6,661 nt of DNA, taken from contig CAMHRD010000064.1 in assembly GCA_946187365.1 (NCBI GenBank), forward strand, positions 1-6,661, in the 5' to 3' direction. The position numbers and the translations under genes were made by a program. This DNA is from an uncultured Bacteroidales bacterium. GTDB taxonomy: Bacteria; Bacteroidota; Bacteroidia; Bacteroidales; UBA932. Under the pieces are notes generated by a model. That model made no database searches, was not told the origin of the DNA, and was given only the letters and a program-made list of their open reading frames with translations. How positions within the stretch are numbered: the first letter of the stretch is position 1; every line of letters begins with the position of its first letter. Positions 1 to 5,879 of the stretch are shown here, piece after piece.

Positions 1-2051
1 GTCATAGAAACCGCTATGTTTGAAAGCTTTATGGAGTCTGCCAGGAAATTGTATGAACCTGATATGTTCAACTGGTCTATGAGTCTTATCTTTCTGGTTC
101 CCTTACCCGTGGTATCCTGCTGAGATTTTATCTTGGCCTCCAGCATGTTACCAATGTTGAATGACATACCTGCGTTCTTACCCATTCCCGGAGGCGAGTA
201 CATCTGACCGCTGTACTTGTTGTAAACCACGGAGTGAGCCACACCGTTCATATCTACGTACTGGTATGTGCGGTAGCCGTTTGCACGGGTTCCCAGCTCC
301 GGCATATAACTGAAACTCAAACTAGGAGTAACGGTATGTCTGACTGCCTGCACCTTGTAATCTTTTCCAAAGTTGAAAAGACCGTAAAGGCGGGTGTTGA
401 AACTCAGAGCAAAGTTGTAGTTCTGTGTTACGCCAAATGTGCTGAACGGATCCGAGTACTCAGTAACCACCTTCTTCTGCTCGGTATCATAGTACTGAAC
501 TGCATCTGAGAAGTACCAGTTCATACCGTAACTTACGCTAGGTGAGGCCTGTATGTACTTGAGAACTGTAAAGGTAGGGAGTCCGATGGAGAAACTGTGC
601 TGGAGTCCGTTCTTCATCTTCTTAAAGAAATCCGGCTCCTTAACTTCCCTGCTCTTAAAGTTTATCTTGTTGTCAAACCTTGCGGAATAGTTGAAGGTTA
701 TATCCTCGTAAAACTTTTTCTTTCCCACCATCTCCTTTCTGCGGAACGGGTTGATACGGCTTACGGTAAAGGTGAGGTTAGGGAAGGTAACGGCGTATGA
801 ACTGTCTCTTGAGTTCTGGTTGTGCAGAGCGTTTATGGAGAGTGAGAACGGAGTTCCCGCCCAGCTCTTTCCGTAGGAGATGGAAGATGAAATCTGGTTT
901 GTAAGTGCCTGATTTATAGTGGTTGAGTTATACCTGCTGTTAGAGGGGCTGGAGAAGTTTACAGATGCCCTGAACGTAGTTCCCGGCCTTGCCTTTGCAT
1001 CCTGCGCGTGGCTCCAGTTGAGGGAGAAGTTCTTGCTCTTTACATAATCGGGCTGCCCCTTTTCTCCCGTAATGTCTACTGAATAGACTCCCGATAGTGA
1101 ACCGGTATATTTGTACCTCTTTGTATATCTGGCATTGAGATTTGTTGCCCAGGAACCCTTGGTGTAGATGTCACAGGTAGCCGCCAGATCAAAGTGCTCA
1201 CCGAATACGAAGTAATAGCCTAACCCCCTGAGGTAGAAGCCTCTGGCCGTCTCCTCTCCGTAAGTAGGGAAGAGCACGCCGCCGCTTCTGTTGCTGATCT
1301 TTGGAACGAATCCGAACGGCAGAGCAAACGGAGTAGGCACCCCTTCAATCACTGTGTAAGCGGGGCCGAACACCGTCTTCTTAACGGGCCCGGAGTTCAC
1401 AACCTTAGCCGTGGTCATCTGAAGGTAGAAGTGAGGAACTTCAGCATCACAGGTGGTGTAGATACCCTTGGAGATGTTGACTGAGTTATCCGGCATCTTC
1501 TTAATGTATTTACCTCTGATGTTGCCCTCTCCCTCCTGAGTCATCATATTGAAAATCTTGGCCTTCTTGGTGTCAAAGTTATAGTAGACGCTCTCCATTG
1601 TGAAGGTATTCTTACCCTCCTTCAGTTCAGGCATACCTTTAATCACACCCGTAGAATCCGGCAAACCCTTGGCAAAGACCGTCTTAGTCTGCACGTTATA
1701 GGCCATATAGTCTGCCTTCAGCTGAATGTCACCGTACGTAACCGTCACATCTCCATAGTAATAGAGCATCCTCTTACCCTCCGTCATAATCTCAACGCTG
1801 GAGTCTCTTCCCGTGGAGAAGACCGGCTCTTTGAGGGTAGAAATCTGAGAGGAATCTATTATCACGATGGTGTCCCTCTTTAGGCTGTCTGTAGCAATTG
1901 AATCCTTTGTTGGAACGGTATCTCTTAGGTGTAAAACCCTAAGACCGGGAATCTGGGAGCGTTTTGGAGCGGAAAAGCTCTGCATAACAAGAATGAGGGA
2001 TACTGTAATGGTAAAGTATCCCCATCTGCGTATGATTCTCTTCAAACTCAT
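1..2051 (-). CDS. lptD: LptD-like LPS-assembly outer-membrane protein (3' end beyond window)
   Basis: The reading frame is open without interruption from the ATG at 2051 down to position 3 (683 codons); the C-terminus lies outside the window. The first 28 or so residues form a signal peptide: basic MSLKRIIRRW, a hydrophobic stretch, then a likely cleavage site near FSA-P. Residues about 80-210 resemble the periplasmic OstA/LptA-like beta-jellyroll, with YYYGDVTVTYGDIQLKADYM near 97-116 and the motif IYTTCDAEVPHFYL at 197-210. From about 225 the chain becomes a series of alternating aromatic and polar strands (for example FALPFGFVPKISNRSGGVLF near 242-261), as expected for a large outer-membrane barrel. 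Family knowledge: LptD receives LPS from the periplasmic Lpt bridge and inserts it into the outer leaflet. Only two cysteines are seen (201 and 293), so the disulfide pattern differs from enterobacterial LptD. Bacteroidota homologues are usually some 850-1000 residues, so a few hundred are probably missing. It is divergent from the amidase gene. The family call is strong; direct LPS function is inferred. Confidence 0.9.
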   Translation of the reverse strand, partial: MSLKRIIRRWGYFTITVSLILVMQSFSAPKRSQIPGLRVLHLRDTVPTKDSIATDSLKRDTIVIIDSSQISTLKEPVFSTGRDSSVEIMTEGKRMLYYYGDVTVTYGDIQLKADYMAYNVQTKTVFAKGLPDSTGVIKGMPELKEGKNTFTMESVYYNFDTKKAKIFNMMTQEGEGNIRGKYIKKMPDNSVNISKGIYTTCDAEVPHFYLQMTTAKVVNSGPVKKTVFGPAYTVIEGVPTPFALPFGFVPKISNRSGGVLFPTYGEETARGFYLRGLGYYFVFGEHFDLAATCDIYTKGSWATNLNARYTKRYKYTGSLSGVYSVDITGEKGQPDYVKSKNFSLNWSHAQDAKARPGTTFRASVNFSSPSNSRYNSTTINQALTNQISSSISYGKSWAGTPFSLSINALHNQNSRDSSYAVTFPNLTFTVSRINPFRRKEMVGKKKFYEDITFNYSARFDNKINFKSREVKEPDFFKKMKNGLQHSFSIGLPTFTVLKYIQASPSVSYGMNWYFSDAVQYYDTEQKKVVTEYSDPFSTFGVTQNYNFALSFNTRLYGLFNFGKDYKVQAVRHTVTPSLSFSYMPELGTRANGYRTYQYVDMNGVAHSVVYNKYSGQMYSPPGMGKNAGMSFNIGNMLEAKIKSQQDTTGKGTRKIRLIDQLNISGSYNFLADSIKLSNIAVSM

Positions 2052-2079
2052 CCTATGCACTTTTTTCCGCTTTTATTTG

Positions 2080-2087
2080 TAATTTTG
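2080..2087 (+). promoter_or_regulatory. Candidate -7 box (TAATTTTG) for the amidase gene
   Basis: The octamer TAATTTTG matches the Bacteroidota primary-sigma -7 consensus TAnnTTTG exactly. It would place the transcription start near 2091-2095, giving a leader of about 40 nt before the amidase ATG at 2135. No good TTTG -33 element is found about 20 bp upstream, so the call rests on the -7 match and its position alone. In AT-rich DNA such a match can arise by chance. Confidence 0.45.
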
Positions 2088-2097
2088 TCAGCACTGG

Positions 2098-2105
2098 CAA
2101 ATGTA
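2098..2105 (-). promoter_or_regulatory. Candidate -7 box (TACATTTG) for the lptD-like gene
   Basis: Read on the minus strand the octamer is TACATTTG, an exact match to the Bacteroidota -7 consensus TAnnTTTG. The expected start near 2091-2094 leaves a leader of about 40 nt to the lptD-like ATG at 2051. A -33 TTTG is not evident at normal spacing. The box lies within the region that would be transcribed first from the opposite-strand candidate promoter, so the two could interfere. Confidence 0.45.
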
Positions 2106-2134
2106 GCACAATTTAAGCAATTAACGTACCTAAG

Positions 2135-3310
2135 ATGGTCAATCATTTTACCCGATTCGGATTAACGTGCATAATTGCAGCACTCTTCCTCTTCATTCCT
2201 GCTGAGGCATCCTCTCAGACGGAGGGGCTCAGGTGCCTTGTGCTGGATGCCGGCCACGGAGGAAGAGACAGCGGCTGTCTTAGCAAAGACAAGAAGTACA
2301 GTGAGAAGAACATAGTCCTCTCCGTAGTCCTTAAGCTGGGAAAGATAATAGAGGATGAACATCCAGATGTTAAAGTGGTCTATACCAGAAAGAAAGATGT
2401 ATTCATCCCGCTGGCGGAGAGAGCAGATATAGCCAACCGCAACAAGGCAGACCTCTTCATCTCCGTTCACGTAAACGCCAATCCTTCTCCTGTTCCGCGC
2501 GGAGCTGAGACCTTCACAATGGGAACACACGTAAGTGACCGCAACTTTGAGGTCTCCAAGAGAGAGAACGCCGTAATTAAAATGGAGGAGGATTACAGCA
2601 CTAAGTATGAGGGCTTTAACCCAGATTCCCCAGAGTCTTACATCATATTCTCCCTTTTGCAAAACGCTTATTCAGAGCAGAGTATAAAGTTTGCAAAGTT
2701 CATTCAGGATGAATATGCAAAGGGTCCGGTAAGGCACGGCCGCGGAGTCAAGCAGGCCGGGTTCCTGGTTCTTTGGAGAACCACCATGCCTTCCGTACTT
2801 ACGGAGATAGGCTTCCTCACCAACCCTGATGACCTTAAGGTACTCATTACAGATGAGGGGCAGAGCAAGATAGCCCGCCGTCTGGCAGATGCCTTCACAA
2901 AGTACAAGGAGGATTATGAGAGACGTAACTCTTTGGACAGCAGGCCTGCGGAACCTAATAACGAGCCGGAAGACATAGAGCAGATGCCAAAGGTTAAAGA
3001 GCAGGAGGTAAAGCCAAAGCAGGAGCCGGAAGTTAAACCAAAAGAGCCTGAGCAAAAGGATAAAATTGAACAGTTGGATACATTTTACTCCATTCAGATA
3101 ATGGCTGTAAACAAGAAACTTGCATCCAACTCTCCGGACCTTAAGGGGCGCAAAGATGCCCGCTTTATCTATCAGGACGGCAGATACAAATACTTTTTGG
3201 GAAACTATAAAACCAGGGAGGCGGCCGCAAAGGATCTTCCAAAGATCAGAAAAGTCTTTAAGGGAGCCTTTGTAATTGTGGTCAGAGAAGGGGTGATATA
3301 CAGTAAATAA
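2135..3310 (+). CDS. Exported N-acetylmuramoyl-L-alanine amidase (Amidase_3) with C-terminal SPOR-like domain
   Basis: This 391-residue protein is predicted to cleave the amide bond between N-acetylmuramic acid and L-alanine in peptidoglycan in the periplasm, the reaction of the AmiA/B/C daughter-cell separation enzymes. Residues 1-27 look like a signal peptide (hydrophobic core near 9-22, small residues AEASS at the cleavage site). The Amidase_3 domain spans about 32-255. The zinc ligands fit H41 (DAGHGG), E57 (SEKN) and H112 (SVHVNA), and the catalytic glutamate fits E224 (LTEIGFLTN). Residues about 130-185 form an acidic insert between the second histidine and the C-terminal part of the domain, a place where related amidases carry a regulatory helix. 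A charged linker (about 265-313, rich in E, K, P and Q) leads to a domain at about 316-388 with SPOR features (FYSIQIMAV, YKYFLGNYKTREAA, AFVIVV). Family knowledge: SPOR domains bind denuded septal glycan, suggesting targeting to the division site. The gene lies 18 nt upstream of the MCE gene and is probably co-transcribed with it. The symbol amiC would be plausible but is not certain. Confidence 0.93.
   Translation: MVNHFTRFGLTCIIAALFLFIPAEASSQTEGLRCLVLDAGHGGRDSGCLSKDKKYSEKNIVLSVVLKLGKIIEDEHPDVKVVYTRKKDVFIPLAERADIANRNKADLFISVHVNANPSPVPRGAETFTMGTHVSDRNFEVSKRENAVIKMEEDYSTKYEGFNPDSPESYIIFSLLQNAYSEQSIKFAKFIQDEYAKGPVRHGRGVKQAGFLVLWRTTMPSVLTEIGFLTNPDDLKVLITDEGQSKIARRLADAFTKYKEDYERRNSLDSRPAEPNNEPEDIEQMPKVKEQEVKPKQEPEVKPKEPEQKDKIEQLDTFYSIQIMAVNKKLASNSPDLKGRKDARFIYQDGRYKYFLGNYKTREAAAKDLPKIRKVFKGAFVIVVREGVIYSK
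2927..3076 (+). repeat. Low-complexity E/K/P linker coding region inside the amidase gene
   Basis: Codons for about residues 265-313 encode a charged linker with imperfect repeats of the type EPEVKPK and KEPEQK. The DNA is correspondingly repetitive (gagcaggag, aagccaaagcag, gagccggaagtt). It joins the catalytic domain to the SPOR-like domain and is expected to be disordered. Linker length probably varies between strains. Confidence 0.6.
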
Positions 3311-3328
3311 ATTAGAAAACAACAGATT

Positions 3329-4240
3329 ATGAAGATAAGCAATAGTCAGAAAGTAGGTTTTTTCCTCATCCTTATTCTTGTGGCCATCTTCTTTGCCATC
3401 AACTATCTGAAGGGTCACGATATGTTCAAAAGCAGCCATACGTACTACACCTATCTGAGTGAAGTAGACGGAATTACGCCAACCTCTCCAGTGTATATCA
3501 AAGGACTTAAAGTGGGTGCAATTGACAGGATAAAATATGACACAGAGAAGGACCGTTTTATCATAAGTCTCAGTGTTAAAAAGGATTACAAACTCCCTTC
3601 AGACTCCAGAACAGAAGCATACAGTTCAAGTATATTGGGCGGTAAATCTTTACGTATAGTACTGGGAGAGAGCCGGACTATGCTAAAAAGGGGAGATACC
3701 CTAACCGGAGCAACCGTTCCGGATATGATAAGCATACTTTACGGTTACGCCAGCCCTATTAAGAACAAACTGGGAGAGGTAATGGAGGAGTTGGAGAAGA
3801 CCTTGTCTGCTATAAATCAGACTCTTGACTCCGCTGCCAGAGCAGATCTGCACTCCTCTCTGCACCGTCTGAACGGCTCTCTGGCCAATGTTCAGAAGCT
3901 TACCGGTTCTTTGAACGAGATGGCTCCGGACCTCTCCGCTTCTCTTAAGAATATCAACGCTTTAACAGATTCACTGAACTCTCCGGAGGGTGATTTCCAT
4001 AAGACACTCAGCAACTTAAACAAGACCTCTGAGGAGCTCTCCACCGTAAAACTCAGTAAGACAGTGGAAGAACTCAATTCACTTTTGGAGAAGATTCAGT
4101 CACCTCAATCTACCACCGGAAAACTCATCTCAACGGACGCTTTGCACAACTCTTTGGACAGTCTGGTGGTGGAAATAGAAGATCTTGTTAAAAAGATTAA
4201 AGAAAACCCCAAAAAATACATAAGAGTAAAGGTTTTCTGA
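3329..4240 (+). CDS. MCE/MlaD-family membrane-anchored lipid-transport protein
   Basis: This 303-residue protein has the architecture of a single-domain MCE protein. Residues 9-27 (VGFFLILILVAIFFAINYL) form one N-terminal transmembrane segment. A single MCE beta-barrel domain follows at about 38-113, with the typical DGITPTSPVYIKGLKVGAI (47-65) and the SSSILGGKSLRIVLGE strand (about 99-114). From about 125 to the end the sequence is helical, rich in Leu, Asn and Ser, with recurring LN or LxxLN spacing that suggests a long coiled coil. Family knowledge: MCE proteins form hexameric rings that carry phospholipids between inner and outer membranes, using an MlaE-type permease and MlaF-type ATPase. 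Neither is present here, so they must be encoded elsewhere if used. The ATG at 3329 is chosen because it lies 18 nt after the amidase stop and directly precedes the membrane segment. mlaD would be a reasonable name by family, but the long helical tail resembles PqiB or Mce1 needle proteins more than the short E. coli MlaD. Confidence 0.88.
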   Translation: MKISNSQKVGFFLILILVAIFFAINYLKGHDMFKSSHTYYTYLSEVDGITPTSPVYIKGLKVGAIDRIKYDTEKDRFIISLSVKKDYKLPSDSRTEAYSSSILGGKSLRIVLGESRTMLKRGDTLTGATVPDMISILYGYASPIKNKLGEVMEELEKTLSAINQTLDSAARADLHSSLHRLNGSLANVQKLTGSLNEMAPDLSASLKNINALTDSLNSPEGDFHKTLSNLNKTSEELSTVKLSKTVEELNSLLEKIQSPQSTTGKLISTDALHNSLDSLVVEIEDLVKKIKENPKKYIRVKVF

Positions 4241-4285
4241 TTAGCAAGTTATAAAGAATAATCTTGCAATTAGCCAAAAATGACA

Positions 4286-4309
4286 CCATTACAAATGGGT
4301 AAATTTTTT
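4286..4309 (+). terminator. Possible weak intrinsic terminator after the MCE gene
   Basis: A short hairpin, CCATT (4286-4290), loop ACA, AATGG (4294-4298), is followed after five bases by six Ts (4304-4309). The stem is only five base pairs and the T-run is not immediately adjacent, so it would be a weak terminator. It sits about 45 nt after the MCE stop, where the end of the amidase-MCE transcript would be expected. Confidence 0.25.
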
Positions 4310-4334
4310 CTTATTGATTTATAAGGCTCTTATA
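4310..4334. repeat. Overlapping alternative hairpins CTTAT / ATAAG / CTTAT
   Basis: Three complementary pentamers occur in a row: CTTAT (4310-4314), ATAAG (4321-4325) and CTTAT (4329-4333). The central arm can pair with either flank. The right-hand hairpin is tighter (TATAAG, loop GCT, CTTATA, 4320-4334). Stems are short and AT-rich, so a function is uncertain. Confidence 0.4.
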
Positions 4335-4363
4335 TTTATTCTGAAAAAAACAATAGCGGACGA

Positions 4364-4424
4364 TTTTTTTTTATAACTTTTTTTTAACCATTTTTGTTCT
4401 GCCAAACAACGGCGCTTTTTTTTT
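4364..4424 (+). repeat. Cluster of T-tracts in the dnaA leader
   Basis: Homopolymer T runs occur at 4364-4372 (9), 4378-4385 (8), 4391-4395 (5) and 4416-4424 (9), preceded by A7 at 4344-4350. The first three are spaced about 12-14 bp apart, close to one helical turn, which could give intrinsic DNA bending. The last run lies 20 bp before the dnaA ATG and might fall in the 5' leader of its mRNA. Confidence 0.7.
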
Positions 4425-4443
4425 CTGGTATCATCAAAGTTTA

Positions 4444-5853
4444 ATGAAGGAGAGAAACTACATAGAGGTTTGGGGTGAGTGCCTTAAGATTATCAAGAAC
4501 AACGTTCCTGATTCCATCTTCAAGACATGGTTCCTTCCGGTAAAGCCGGTCTCCTTAGTAGGATCCAAACTTACAATAGAAGTTCCTTCAGATGCATACT
4601 ACCGCCAGTTGGAAGAGAGCCAGTTGAATGATATCCTGGCAAAGACTCTTAAGAGGGTAATTGGAGAGAACGTAAAACTTGCGTACAATGTAAGAGTTCT
4701 CAACTCCACGGTATCTTACACTCACCAGAACGAGATTCAGCTTAGAAACAGAGGAATTGCCATTCCTAGAGATGAAAAGGAGAAGATGAATCCTTTTGTT
4801 ATTCCGGGAATCCAGCAACTCTATATTGAGTCAAATCTTAATCCTCGGTACACTTTTGACAATTTTATTGAGGGTGCCTGCAACCGTCTTGCAAGGAGTG
4901 CCGGTGAGACCGTAGCCAAGACTCCGGGAGGAAATCCATTCAACCCATTGTTCATATACGGAGGTTCGGGGCTGGGCAAAACCCATCTGTCACAGGCCAT
5001 AGGATTGAGAGTTAAAGAAAGGTTACCGGATAAGATTGTCTTGTATGTTAGTGCAAATACCTTTAAGACGCAGTTCCAGAACGCCGCAATAGGTAATAAG
5101 ATACCGGATTTTCTGCACTTCTACCAACAGATAGATGTATTGATTATAGATGACGTACAGGAGATTACCAGCAGCGGTACTCAGAATGTATTCTTCCATA
5201 TCTTCAACTATCTGCATCAGGCAGGAAAGCAGATAATCCTTACATCCGACTGTCCGCCTGCAAATTTGCAGGGCTTTGAGCAAAGAGTGCTGCAGAGATT
5301 CAAATGGGGACTCTCTGCCGAGCTCCTGCCTCCGGATTATGAAACAAGACTTAAGATATTCAAGGCAAAGAGTGAGAACGAGGGTATAGTTCTCTCACAG
5401 GAGGTTATTGAGTATCTGGCAAACAGGGTTACGGGCAGCGTTCGTGAACTTGAGGGAACAATACTCTCTCTGGTAGCGCACGCAACTCTGAACAATGAGA
5501 ACATAACCCTTGAACTTGCAAAGAGGGTAACTCAGCAGATAATCAACATAGATTCTTCTGAGATTTCACTTGAGAGAATACGTAACACCGTCTGTGACTA
5601 CTTTAAGATTACTCCGGAGTTAATTGTCTCAAAGACAAGAAAGAGGGAGATTGTACAGGCGCGTCAGATTACAATGTACCTTGTAAGAAATCTTACCAAG
5701 ACCTCTTTGGCATCTATCGGAAGTCAGATGGGCGGAAAGGATCACGCAACCGTTCTCCACGCCTGCAACACCGTATCCGATCTTATAGATACGGACAGAA
5801 ATATCCGTCACTATGTGGCAGATCTTGAGCGTCAACTCAAGAGCAATAAGTAG
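4444..5853 (+). CDS. dnaA: Chromosomal replication initiator protein DnaA
   Basis: This 469-residue protein has the normal length and all four DnaA domains. Domain I is at about 1-85 (YIEVWGECLKIIKNNVPDSI, with the conserved FKTWFLPVKP at 26-35). Domain II is a short linker, about 88-130. The AAA+ domain III follows, with Walker A GGSGLGKT (173-180), Walker B VLIIDD (232-237), sensor 1 ILTSD (265-269), a probable arginine finger R285 in VLQRFKWGL, and sensor 2 R334 in GSVRELEG. Domain IV (about 373-469) carries the DNA-binding signature, with R399 in the basic loop and GGKDHATVLHA at 430-440. Function from family knowledge: ATP-DnaA binds DnaA boxes at oriC and melts the origin. The ATG at 4444 begins directly at the conserved domain I sequence; there is no Shine-Dalgarno sequence, only AT-rich leader. 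Translation ends in tandem in-frame stops (TAG TAA, 5851-5856). No oriC-like box cluster is visible nearby. Confidence 0.98.
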   Translation: MKERNYIEVWGECLKIIKNNVPDSIFKTWFLPVKPVSLVGSKLTIEVPSDAYYRQLEESQLNDILAKTLKRVIGENVKLAYNVRVLNSTVSYTHQNEIQLRNRGIAIPRDEKEKMNPFVIPGIQQLYIESNLNPRYTFDNFIEGACNRLARSAGETVAKTPGGNPFNPLFIYGGSGLGKTHLSQAIGLRVKERLPDKIVLYVSANTFKTQFQNAAIGNKIPDFLHFYQQIDVLIIDDVQEITSSGTQNVFFHIFNYLHQAGKQIILTSDCPPANLQGFEQRVLQRFKWGLSAELLPPDYETRLKIFKAKSENEGIVLSQEVIEYLANRVTGSVRELEGTILSLVAHATLNNENITLELAKRVTQQIINIDSSEISLERIRNTVCDYFKITPELIVSKTRKREIVQARQITMYLVRNLTKTSLASIGSQMGGKDHATVLHACNTVSDLIDTDRNIRHYVADLERQLKSNK

Positions 5854-5864
5854 TAATCAACTTA

Positions 5865-5879
5865 ATAATATAGTATTAT
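5865..5879. repeat. AT-only inverted repeat overlapping the pepD start codon
   Basis: ATAATA (5865-5870), loop TAG, TATTAT (5874-5879) is a perfect inverted repeat that includes the first two bases of the downstream ATG (5878-5880). With only A-T pairs an RNA hairpin would be very weak. It may simply reflect the AT-rich leaders typical of this phylum. Confidence 0.35.

Larger units (their letters stand above)
2052..2134. other. Divergent intergenic region between lptD-like gene and amidase gene
   Basis: This 83-bp AT-rich stretch separates two divergently transcribed envelope genes. It contains one perfect match to the Bacteroidota -7 element on each strand (listed separately), but no convincing -33 TTTG at the usual spacing for either. 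Neither gene has a clear Shine-Dalgarno sequence. The lptD-like start is preceded by GCATAGG and the amidase start by CCTAAG, consistent with the weak use of Shine-Dalgarno pairing in this phylum. No hairpin or operator-like palindrome stands out. Confidence 0.7.
4241..4443. other. AT-rich intergenic region upstream of dnaA
   Basis: This 203-bp gap contains no credible ORF. Reading left to right it holds an imperfect hairpin just after the MCE stop (4244-4267, arms GCAAG/CTTGC, no T-run after it), a weak terminator-like hairpin (4286-4309), alternative hairpins around 4310-4334, an A7 tract at 4344-4350 and several T-tracts up to 4424. The dnaA promoter is presumably here. The best -7-like octamers each carry one mismatch to TAnnTTTG: TATATTTA at 4331-4338 and CATTTTTG at 4389-4396. 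Neither has a clear -33 partner. No sequence close to a DnaA box (TTATnCACA) was found, so there is no case for calling an origin. Confidence 0.6.

Noticed and set aside
234..800. Two short plus-strand open frames (234-509 and 597-800)
   Set aside because: They are antisense to the uninterrupted LptD-like coding frame, which has convincing signal peptide, jellyroll and barrel sequence.
1867..2082. A 71-codon plus-strand open frame at the lptD-like start
   Set aside because: It overlaps the signal peptide region of the LptD-like gene on the opposite strand and shows no family features.
2162..2662. A 166-codon open frame on the minus strand
   Set aside because: It is fully antisense to the catalytic domain of the amidase and has no recognisable motif or leader of its own.
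2672..3439. A 255-codon open frame on the minus strand
   Set aside because: It lies antisense to the amidase and the start of the MCE gene, both with clear family motifs. Its translation is rich in Leu, Phe and Tyr without domain features, as expected for the complement of Lys/Glu-rich coding sequence.
4244..4267. Hairpin just after the MCE stop as an intrinsic terminator
   Set aside because: The arms GCAAG/CTTGC with a bulged TTAT/ATAA extension can pair, but no T-run follows, so it does not fit a rho-independent terminator.
4241..4443. Possible replication origin next to dnaA
   Set aside because: The region is AT-rich, but no sequence close to TTATnCACA was found on either strand, so there is no DnaA-box cluster to support an origin. 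In this phylum oriC is not reliably adjacent to dnaA.
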